Source: Frankiales bacterium
Lineage (GTDB): Bacteria; Actinomycetota; Actinomycetes; Mycobacteriales; SCTD01
DNA: 16,713 nucleotides
Reading direction: 5' to 3'
NCBI GenBank assembly: GCA_025465145.1
Contig: JAODNS010000286.1
Location: 1 to 16,713 of the forward strand
Below, piece by piece: positions 1 to 5,558 of this stretch (positions are counted from its first letter, which is position 1; each line of letters starts with the position of its first letter). Under the pieces are notes generated by a model. The model saw only the letters and a list, made by a program, of their open reading frames with translations, was not told the origin of the DNA and ran no database searches. Position numbers and translations under genes: made by a program.

Positions 1-732
1 GCCAGCCCGGTGGCCGCCAGCCCCAGCGCCGCGAAGACGGCCGCGCGCACCGTCTACTACCTGCACGACGGCGGCAAGGGCCCGCGCCTGTACCGCGAGG
101 TGCACCAGCGGCCGGCCACCACCGGCGTCATCCGCGACGCGGTGACGGCGATGCTCACCGAGCAGCCGGTCGACGGGAACTACACCTCGCTGTGGCCGCG
201 GACGACGAAGGTCCGCGGGGCGCGCATCAGCGGAACCACAGCGTACGTGGACCTGTCCGCCGACGCGCGGCGTGGCAACGGCGGCGGCGAGGCGGAGGCG
301 ATGTCGCTCCAGCAGCTCGTCCACACGGTCATCGCGGCGGCGCCCGCTGTCCGGCAGGTGCAGCTGCTGGTCGAGGGCAAGGTGGTGCCCGACCTGTGGG
401 GTCACGTGGACACCCGTACACCCGTGGCGAAGGGTCCGCAGGAGGAGGTGCTCGCGCCGGTGTGGGTGCTGACGGCGGGGACGGTTCCGCGCGGCGGCGC
501 CTTCGGCGGCGAGGCCACGGTCTTCGAGGCCACCGTGTCGTGGGAGCTGCGGCGCGGCAGCCAGGTGGTGAAGAAGGGCTTCACCAACGCATCCACCGGA
601 GCGCCGGGGCGCGGCACGTGGTCGGCCAAGGCCGACGTGCCACCCGGCGACTACGTCCTGCGGGCGTTCGAGTCCTCCGCCCAGGACGGCTCCGAGCAGT
701 GGGTCGACGACAAGCCGCTGCGGGTCACCTAG
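1..732 (+). CDS. GerMN/Gmad2 domain protein, 3' part (5' end outside window)
   Basis: The reading frame is open from the first base and ends at TAG 730-732, so the gene starts upstream of the window; the GTG at position 10 is not needed as a start. After a short Ala/Pro/Ser-rich linker, about 120 residues resemble a GerMN domain: a VYYL strand, a VIRDAVTAML helix, a TAYVDLS strand and a VQLLVEGK strand ahead of the LWGHVD turn. The last 90 or so residues look like a Gmad2 immunoglobulin-like domain (APVWVLT at its start, a Gly/Thr-rich middle, PPGDYVLRAFE near its end). In the families I know, GerMN plus Gmad2 occurs in secreted or lipid-anchored proteins; outside spore formers the function is unknown. 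A signal peptide or lipobox would lie upstream and cannot be seen. The linker fits a tethered extracytoplasmic protein, which is inference. A hairpin follows 22 bases after the stop. Confidence 0.75.
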   Translation, partial: ASPVAASPSAAKTAARTVYYLHDGGKGPRLYREVHQRPATTGVIRDAVTAMLTEQPVDGNYTSLWPRTTKVRGARISGTTAYVDLSADARRGNGGGEAEAMSLQQLVHTVIAAAPAVRQVQLLVEGKVVPDLWGHVDTRTPVAKGPQEEVLAPVWVLTAGTVPRGGAFGGEATVFEATVSWELRRGSQVVKKGFTNASTGAPGRGTWSAKADVPPGDYVLRAFESSAQDGSEQWVDDKPLRVT

Positions 733-754
733 CCGGGCTCGTCATCAGGATCGC

Positions 755-779
755 AAATTCCCTGGCACGTAAGGGATTT
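755..779 (+). terminator. Possible terminator hairpin after the GerMN gene
   Basis: AAATTCCCT (755-763) pairs with AGGGATTT (772-779) as eight base pairs with one bulged T and an eight-base loop. It begins 22 bases after the TAG of the upstream gene and is strikingly AT-rich for this DNA. No T-run follows beyond the three T in the stem, so it may be a weak terminator or an unrelated AT-rich relic. Confidence 0.35.
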
Positions 780-793
780 CGGCTGTTCAGGCC

Positions 794-822
794 TTGCTGC
801 CGGCGATGTTCTGACGTACGAT
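794..822 (+). promoter_or_regulatory. Sigma-70-type promoter of the DUF222 gene
   Basis: TTGCTG (794-799) and TACGAT (817-822) are separated by exactly 17 bases. The -10 box fits the actinobacterial TANNNT pattern. A transcript would start near 829, inside the SOS box that abuts the -10 element, a layout expected for repressor-blocked transcription. Confidence 0.6.
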
Positions 823-838
823 TCGAACACCAGTTCGA
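823..838. promoter_or_regulatory. LexA (SOS) box upstream of the DUF222 gene
   Basis: TCGAAC-ACCA-GTTCGA is a perfect six-base inverted repeat around a four-base spacer. It matches the known mycobacterial/actinobacterial LexA operator TCGAAC-N4-GTTCGA. It sits directly after the -10 box, over the predicted transcription start, and 17 bases before the GTG at 856, so LexA binding would block initiation. From established work, several M. tuberculosis 13E12/DUF222 genes carry such boxes and respond to DNA damage. Confidence 0.8.
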
Positions 839-855
839 CGACGTCGGAGGTGGCT

Positions 856-2190
856 GTGGACCAGATCCTGATCGGCCGTGATCCCTCCTCCGTCGACGTG
901 TCACCTGACGGGCTCCGCCGGCTGCTGGCCGAGCAGGCTCTGCCCGAGCCCGTGCGGCTGCTGCTCGCGGGGCTCGACGGACTGGCGGCGCTGCCGCCGG
1001 CCGAGCTGACCGCCGAGGTGGCGGTGCAGGTCGCAGGTGTCCTGCTCGCGGCGCGCGACCGGGTGCAGGCCCTGGCGCTGCGGGCGGTCGCCGACGTCGA
1101 CGCCCGGGACCTGTACGTGCTGGACGCCAGCCCCTCGACGGGCACCTGGGTCGTCGATCAGCACACGTCCATGCCCCGCTCGCACGTCGACCTGGCCCGC
1201 CGGCTCGACCGGGTTCCGCAGGTGACGGCGCGCGTCGCCGCCGGCGGCATCACGGTGGACGCCGCGGTGCAGATCGCTCGGGCGCTGGATCGGCTACGGC
1301 GTCACATGGACCGCCCGGACGGGCTGATCGACGGTCAGCCAACCGAGCAGGTGCTTCCCGGCGTGCTGACCGACGGCATCTGTCAGCTCGTGGGCGAGGC
1401 CCTGGGCGGCCTCGCCATCGACGACCCCCGCCTGATCGGACTGCACCTGGACCTGATCGAGATCGTGTCCGCTCCGCTACCGGAGCTGTGTCGGTTGGAG
1501 AGCGGGTTCCTGCTGCTCGCCGCGCATGTCCCGCAGCGACTGCTGGCGCCGGCGCTCGGCGTTCTGGTCGACGCGTTGCTGCCCAACCAGCTTGCCGAGC
1601 GCAGCGACGATGCGCACGCGCGTCGCGGGCTCGAGCTGCGCCGCGACCCATCGGGATCGGGCTGGCTGCTGCGCGGGTCGCTCGACGAGGAGTGCGGCGA
1701 GCGGCTGCACACCGCTCTGTCCGCCGAGATGGTCACCGATCCGGAGAACGCGACTGACACCGCCGCGGCCGCCGCTGAGCGTGCCGCCCCCGGAGCTGGC
1801 GCGGACCCGGCACCGATCGCTGCCAGCCCGAGAGCCAGAACACAGCGCCGGCACGACGCGTTGAACGTGCTCCTCGGCAGGTTGCTGGGCAGCGGGGTCC
1901 TGGGCACACGCAGCAAGGTCCCCGTGCAGATCGCGGTGACCGTCAGCCTGGACGCTCTGCACGACCAGCCCGGGGCCCTTCCCGCCCGTACCGGCTCTGG
2001 TGCCGTTGTCCCGATCGGTGTGGTCCAGAAGTGGCTGTGTGACAGCGCGATCACCCGGTTCGTGCTCGGTCTGGGCAACAAGGTCGTGGAGATCAGCCAC
2101 ACCGAGCGGACCTGCAAGCCGCACGAACGCCGCATCAAGCTGCTCGAGACCGGCGGCATCTGCCAAGGAGCCGGCTGCTGGCGTTCGTGA
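856..2190 (+). CDS. DUF222 (13E12-type) protein truncated at the HNH domain
   Basis: This 444-residue product matches the actinobacterial DUF222/13E12 family, usually an N-terminal helical DUF222 region followed by a C-terminal HNH nuclease domain. Family-type segments are visible: LLAARDRVQALALRAVADVD near residue 70, HVDLARRLDRV, then GITVDAAVQIARAL, and near the end KPHERRIKLLETGG followed by CQGAGC. The CQGAGC pair is where the HNH domain begins, yet the frame reads Trp-Arg-Ser and stops, so the His-rich catalytic part (I estimate 60-100 residues) is missing. I chose GTG 856 because GGAGG at 846-850 lies five bases before it; GTG 850 overlaps that site. An Ala/Pro-rich linker lies near residues 300-330. 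It has its own SOS-controlled promoter. Its 3' end overlaps an opposing ORF by 56 bases. It is probably nuclease-inactive and may be a decaying gene. Confidence 0.7.
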   Translation: MDQILIGRDPSSVDVSPDGLRRLLAEQALPEPVRLLLAGLDGLAALPPAELTAEVAVQVAGVLLAARDRVQALALRAVADVDARDLYVLDASPSTGTWVVDQHTSMPRSHVDLARRLDRVPQVTARVAAGGITVDAAVQIARALDRLRRHMDRPDGLIDGQPTEQVLPGVLTDGICQLVGEALGGLAIDDPRLIGLHLDLIEIVSAPLPELCRLESGFLLLAAHVPQRLLAPALGVLVDALLPNQLAERSDDAHARRGLELRRDPSGSGWLLRGSLDEECGERLHTALSAEMVTDPENATDTAAAAAERAAPGAGADPAPIAASPRARTQRRHDALNVLLGRLLGSGVLGTRSKVPVQIAVTVSLDALHDQPGALPARTGSGAVVPIGVVQKWLCDSAITRFVLGLGNKVVEISHTERTCKPHERRIKLLETGGICQGAGCWRS

Positions 2191-2806
2191 CCGAGTTGAG
2201 ACCCAGCAGTCGGTTGCCAGGTTGAGCGATGACCCAGACGTGACCGAAGCCGATGCCGATGTTGGTCTGGTCATCGACCTTGCTCACCTTGACCTGCGGT
2301 CCGCGCTGGTTTGTCCGCGTGTTGATGCGCACGATGTCGTCGCCTCGGCAGGTCCAGACCTCCTCGCCAAGCACGCCCAGCCCTTGACACAACTCGTCCG
2401 ACACGAGTAGGTGTGCGACCTCGCGCCCAGTCCGCGGATCGATCCGGTACACGAGGCCGTTGTCTGCTTTCACCCAGACCGCGTCAGTCCCGATGCCGAT
2501 GTAGTCGGGATTGCCGCTCAACACATAGGCGGCGATCTGCTGGCGGGGGAGGCCCCTGTCCTCGAAGACGAGCGCGGTCTCCTCGCCCACATCGGTGAGT
2601 GTCACCTCTATGACGCAGTCCGGTTCGCCGCTCGACTTCGTGAGCAGCAGCAACCGTGCTGCCTGCTCGCAAGCCGCTACGTGGATGGTGCCTTCCCACC
2701 CCGTGGCGAAGAAGCGCGACCTGACGTCTTCTCCAACCCGCAGGTCGCCGTCCAGCTCCCCTAGCCACTCAGCGAGACGAGCCCGGTCAGACAAGGCCGC
2801 CCACAC
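2135..2806 (-). CDS. Chimeric ORF: SRPBCC (AHSA1-like) front joined to a beta-propeller fragment
   Basis: A 223-residue open frame. The first 92 or so residues match an AHSA1/SRPBCC lipid-binding-fold domain (VWAALSDRARLAEWLGEL, then WEGTIHV and ALVFEDRGLPRQQIAAY). At about position 2527 the match stops, well short of the usual final helix, and the frame continues as about 110 residues of Vgb/streptogramin-lyase-like propeller (IGIGTDAVWVKADNGLVYRI, then EEVWTCRGDDIVRIN and GFGHVWVIA), roughly two and a half blades of the six or seven expected. The last 15 or so residues are translated from the opposite strand of the DUF222 gene. Homology to SRPBCC continues upstream of GTG 2806 (LEVRLPRRAED, back to about 2878), but I find no ATG, GTG or TTG in frame there before the stop at 2915-2917. 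It is therefore broken at the 5' end, the middle and the 3' end. Most likely a gene remnant; a young expressed fusion cannot be excluded. Confidence 0.5.
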   Translation of the reverse strand: MWAALSDRARLAEWLGELDGDLRVGEDVRSRFFATGWEGTIHVAACEQAARLLLLTKSSGEPDCVIEVTLTDVGEETALVFEDRGLPRQQIAAYVLSGNPDYIGIGTDAVWVKADNGLVYRIDPRTGREVAHLLVSDELCQGLGVLGEEVWTCRGDDIVRINTRTNQRGPQVKVSKVDDQTNIGIGFGHVWVIAQPGNRLLGLNSVTNASSRLLGRCRRSRAA

Positions 2807-2932
2807 GTCTTCAGCACGGCGCGGGAGCCGAACCTCGAGGCGAACGGTGCCCGCGCCGTCAGCGACACGAAGGCTGCCGCGGACCGGGCCTCCCGCAGGT
2901 GCCGGGATCAGAGCTCAACGCACGCAGCGGTT
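2807..2932. other. Gap between birA and the chimeric ORF, holding an SRPBCC 5' relic
   Basis: No complete gene. On the minus strand about 70 bases (2807-2878) still encode the first strand of the SRPBCC domain in the frame of the downstream ORF, but without a usable start codon. The rest up to the birA stop contains a second in-frame TGA (2915-2917) and no clear promoter or terminator. Confidence 0.5.
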
Positions 2933-3673
2933 TCAGCGCAAGTGCACCACGTCGCCGGCGCCGAACGCCGCGCCGTCGACGACGAGCCGGCCGGCCCCGT
3001 CCACCGTCTGGGCCAGCCCCTCGACCGGCTCGCCGGACGGCAGCTCGACCCGCACCTGCCGGCCGAGGGTCGCGCACAGCTCGCGGTACTCCTCGTGCGG
3101 CTCGTCGGCGAGCACCCCGCGCAGCTCGCGCAGGACCGCGCGCAGCAGGGTGTCGCGGTCGGTCGTGCTCGCGCCGGCCAGCGTCAGCGACGTCGCCGTC
3201 TCCACCGGGAGCTCGTCCTGGCGGGTCGTCACGTTGAGGCCGATGCCGACGACGACAGCTCCCGGCTCCGGTACCTCGGCGAGCACGCCGCACACCTTCT
3301 GCGCGCCGATCAGCACGTCGTTCGGCCACTTGAGGGCGGCCTCAACCCCAGCCCGCGCCCGTAGCGCACGCGCGACCGCGAGGCCTGTCATGAGCGGCAG
3401 CCAGCCGGTGACCGCGCGCGGCCGGAGCAGCACCGAGAACGTCAGGCCGGCGCGCGGCGGCGAGACCCACGTGCGGTCGAGCCGGCCGCGCCCGGCCGTC
3501 TGCTGCTCGGCGACCACGACGAGCCCCTCCGGCTCGCCCGCGCGGGCCCGCTCGGCGACGACCGCGTTGGTCGAGGCGGTCTCGGTCAGCACCTCCACCC
3601 GCCAGCCCTCGGGGGCGAGGGCGCGGGTGAGCGCAGCCGTGCGCAGGGGCGGCCGGTCGAGGTCCTCGTACAC
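2933..3673 (-). CDS. birA: Biotin--[acetyl-CoA-carboxylase] ligase
   Basis: This enzyme activates biotin as biotinyl-5'-AMP and transfers it to the target lysine of biotin carrier domains, in the cytoplasm. The 246-residue product shows the ligase core: the SerThrAsn motif at 34-36, the adenylate-binding loop GRGRLDRTW at 61-69, the catalytic KWPNDVL at 115-121 and KVCGVLAE at 126-133, followed by the small C-terminal beta domain. There is no N-terminal helix-turn-helix, so it is a class I ligase and should not repress biotin genes. GTG 3673 is chosen because the ligase homology begins right after it; the same frame is open much further upstream, but over the coding strand of the divergent carboxylase gene. 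It is transcribed away from accD-accE-accA, whose alpha chain is the obvious substrate. The same arrangement is known for birA and accD5 in mycobacteria. Confidence 0.92.
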   Translation of the reverse strand: MYEDLDRPPLRTAALTRALAPEGWRVEVLTETASTNAVVAERARAGEPEGLVVVAEQQTAGRGRLDRTWVSPPRAGLTFSVLLRPRAVTGWLPLMTGLAVARALRARAGVEAALKWPNDVLIGAQKVCGVLAEVPEPGAVVVGIGLNVTTRQDELPVETATSLTLAGASTTDRDTLLRAVLRELRGVLADEPHEEYRELCATLGRQVRVELPSGEPVEGLAQTVDGAGRLVVDGAAFGAGDVVHLR

Positions 3674-3703
3674 CGGAGGAAGCCTCGCAGATAGCCTTCC
3701 GGC
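3674..3703. promoter_or_regulatory. accD: 30-bp divergent promoter region, birA / carboxylase operon
   Basis: Both genes must be started from this 30-bp gap or from inside each other. On the plus strand TAGCCT (3692-3697) fits the TANNNT -10 pattern and ends six bases before GTG 3704, the spacing expected for a leaderless transcript; I see no Shine-Dalgarno sequence there. On the minus strand TATCTG (3693-3688) is a weaker -10 candidate for birA. The two candidates overlap, so the promoters may compete. No convincing -35 box on either strand. Confidence 0.4.
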
Positions 3704-5293
3704 GTGACCGCAGAGCCCCTCCAGGACAGCCCGGACATCCACACGACCGCGGGCAAGCTCGCCGAGCTGCGCAGCCGCGTCGACCAGTCGCTGCACCCCG
3801 GCACCGAGGCCGCGCTCGAGAAGCGGCACGCGAAGGGCCAGCGCACCGCACGCGAGCGGATCGAGGCGTTCCTCGACCCGGGCAGCTTCACCGAGACCGA
3901 CGCGCTCGCCCGGCACCGCGCCCGCGACTTCGGCATGGAGGCGAAGCGCACGATCGGCGACGGCGTCATCACCGGCTACGGCACGGTCGACGGCCGCCCG
4001 GTCTGCGTGTTCAGCCAGGATGCGATGGTCTTCGGCGGTGCCCTCGGCGAGGTCTACGGCGAGAAGATCGTCAAGGTCATGGACCTGGCCCTCAAGACCG
4101 GCTGCCCCGTCGTCGGCCTGAACGAGGGCTCCGGCGCCCGGATCCAGGAAGGGATCATGGGCCTGGCGCTGTACGGCGACATCTTCTACCGCAACGTCAT
4201 GGCGTCCGGTGTGGTCCCGCAGCTGTCGCTGATCCTCGGCAACTGCGCCGGCGGGCACGTCTACTCGCCCGCATTGACCGACTTCAACCTGATGGTCGAC
4301 GGCAGCAGCGCGATGATGATCACCGGCCCGGACGTCATCAAGACGGTCACCGGCGAGGACATCACCATCGAGGACCTCGGCGGTGCCCGCGCGCACAACA
4401 GCAAGAGCGGTGTCGCGCACTTCATGAGCGACACCGAGGAGGAGTGCCTCGAGCTGGCCAAGACGCTGCTGGCCTTCCTCCCGTCGAACAACCTCGAGGA
4501 GGCGCCGGCCTTCGAGGGCGTCGACGCGACGACCGAGGAGCCGCTGCTGCACCTCGACACCGTCATCCCGGACAGCAACAACGCGCCCTACGACATGAAG
4601 TCGATCATCACGTCGGTGCTCGACGACGGGGACTTCCTCGAGGTGCAGTCGCTGTGGGCGCCGTCCATCGTCTGCGGCTTCGGGCGCATCGAGGGCCGCA
4701 GCGTCGGCGTCGTGGCCAACAACCCGATGCAGTTCGCGGGAACGCTCGACATCGACGCGTCCGAGAAGGCCGCCCGTTTCGTGCGCACCTGCGACGCGTT
4801 CAACATCCCGGTGCTGACGTTCTGCGACGTGCCGGGCTACCTGCCGGGCGTCGGCCAGGAGCACGCCGGCATCATCCGGCACGGCGCGAAGCTGCTCTAC
4901 GCCTACAGCGAGGCCACCGTCCCGCTGGTCACCGTCATCACGCGCAAGGCCTACGGCGGCTCGTACGTCGCGATGGGCTCCAAGCACCTCGGCGCCGACG
5001 TGAACCTCGCCTGGCCGACCGCTCAGGTCGCCGTGGTCGGCGCCCTCGGCGCGGTGAACATCGTGCGGCGCAAGGAGATCGCGGCGGCCGCCGACCCGGA
5101 CAAGGCCCGCGCCGACTTCATGACGGAGTACGAGGACACCTTCGCCACGCCGTACATCGCCGCCGAGCGCGGCTTCGTCGACGCGGTGATCGAGCCGTCG
5201 ACGACGCGGCTCGAGGTGGCCAAGGCGCTGCGGCTGCTGCGCACCAAGCGCCAGACGCTGCCGCCCAAGAAGCACGGGAACATCCCCCTGTGA
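3704..5293 (+). CDS. accD: Acyl-CoA (acetyl/propionyl-CoA) carboxylase beta subunit, carboxyltransferase
   Basis: This is the carboxyltransferase chain that moves CO2 from carboxybiotin to acetyl- or propionyl-CoA, giving malonyl- or methylmalonyl-CoA. The 529 residues are full length for the actinobacterial PccB/AccD5 family. Seen: the N-terminal KGQRTARERI region that precedes the first crotonase-like fold, GALGEVYGEKI, the oxyanion segment GNCAGGHVYSP at 179-189, GPDVIKTVTGE, and in the second domain DVPGYLPGVGQEH, the second oxyanion segment KAYGGSYVAMGSK (Gly418-Gly419) and LAWPTAQVAV. Residue 422 is Val; from memory the Streptomyces coelicolor propionyl-CoA enzyme has Asp422 there and the acetyl-CoA-using one Ile, so the substrate is uncertain. 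GTG 3704 fits the family N-terminus and a leaderless -10 box. It leads an operon with the epsilon and alpha subunits. Confidence 0.93.
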   Translation: MTAEPLQDSPDIHTTAGKLAELRSRVDQSLHPGTEAALEKRHAKGQRTARERIEAFLDPGSFTETDALARHRARDFGMEAKRTIGDGVITGYGTVDGRPVCVFSQDAMVFGGALGEVYGEKIVKVMDLALKTGCPVVGLNEGSGARIQEGIMGLALYGDIFYRNVMASGVVPQLSLILGNCAGGHVYSPALTDFNLMVDGSSAMMITGPDVIKTVTGEDITIEDLGGARAHNSKSGVAHFMSDTEEECLELAKTLLAFLPSNNLEEAPAFEGVDATTEEPLLHLDTVIPDSNNAPYDMKSIITSVLDDGDFLEVQSLWAPSIVCGFGRIEGRSVGVVANNPMQFAGTLDIDASEKAARFVRTCDAFNIPVLTFCDVPGYLPGVGQEHAGIIRHGAKLLYAYSEATVPLVTVITRKAYGGSYVAMGSKHLGADVNLAWPTAQVAVVGALGAVNIVRRKEIAAAADPDKARADFMTEYEDTFATPYIAAERGFVDAVIEPSTTRLEVAKALRLLRTKRQTLPPKKHGNIPL

Positions 5294-5296
5294 ACA

Positions 5297-5335
5297 CCCC
5301 ACGAAGTCGCTCGCTCCGCTCACGACTCCGCGGGG
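5297..5335 (+). promoter_or_regulatory. Intercistronic hairpin between accD and accE
   Basis: Positions 5297-5309 pair with 5323-5335 in 11 of 13 places; the only mismatches are two symmetrical A-C pairs. The 13-base loop is CTCGCTCCGCTCA. It starts four bases after the accD stop and ends seven bases before the accE ATG. No T-run follows, so an RNA processing, stability or translation-tuning element is more likely than a terminator. The function is inferred. Confidence 0.45.
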
Positions 5336-5342
5336 GCCTTGG

Positions 5343-5549
5343 ATGACAGCGGACACCCAGCCCCTGCTCCGGGTGGTGCGCGGCAACCCCACCCCGGAGG
5401 AGCTGGCCGCGCTGATCGCGGTCGTCTCCACCCGCGGCGGCGCTGCCGAGGACCCCGCTCCGGTGCGGTCGCTCTGGGCCGCACCCGCGCTCCGCCGCCC
5501 GCTGTCCCCCGGTCCCGGCGCCTGGCGCGCCTCGTCCCTTCCCCGCTAG
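5343..5549 (+). CDS. accE: Acyl-CoA carboxylase epsilon subunit
   Basis: A 68-residue protein matching the small epsilon subunit found only with actinobacterial acyl-CoA carboxylases; it binds the beta subunit and raises complex activity. The family pattern is clear: LRVVRGNPTPEELAALIAVV at 9-28, a variable middle, then SLW (43-45) and the PGPGAWRASSLPR ending. Its position between the beta and alpha subunit genes confirms the call. ATG 5343 follows the accD stop by 49 bases, most of them in a hairpin, and I see only a poor ribosome-binding site. Its TAG stop (5547-5549) overlaps the AGGAG (5548-5552) that serves the next gene. From memory, M. tuberculosis has maf and sseA between accE5 and accA3; here nothing separates epsilon from alpha. 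Confidence 0.9.
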   Translation: MTADTQPLLRVVRGNPTPEELAALIAVVSTRGGAAEDPAPVRSLWAAPALRRPLSPGPGAWRASSLPR

Positions 5550-5552
5550 GAG
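5548..5552 (+). promoter_or_regulatory. accA: Ribosome-binding site of the alpha-subunit gene
   Basis: AGGAG lies six bases before GTG 5559 and fixes that start. It overlaps the stop codon of accE, so ribosomes ending accE arrive on it, suggesting coupled translation. Confidence 0.7.
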
Positions 5553-5558
5553 CACCAC

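Noticed and set aside
2411..2764. Plus-strand open frame in the patch between DUF222 and birA
   Set aside because: It is opposite the SRPBCC/propeller homology, which identifies the minus strand as the ancestral coding strand.
733..2932. Insertion sequence, integrated element or CRISPR array in the accessory patch
   Set aside because: No transposase or integrase motif, no tRNA or attachment-site repeat, no terminal inverted repeats and no regularly spaced repeats could be found by eye.
2595..3707. A 370-codon plus-strand open frame
   Set aside because: Ser/Arg/Thr/Pro-rich shadow across birA and the SRPBCC relic; no recognisable domain.
3674..5431. Minus-strand open frame continuing upstream of birA, which would give an 832-residue protein
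   Set aside because: The extension lies antisense to the well-supported carboxylase beta subunit, is biased to Arg/Asp/Glu/Val/Leu as expected of a GC-rich shadow frame, and has no family resemblance.
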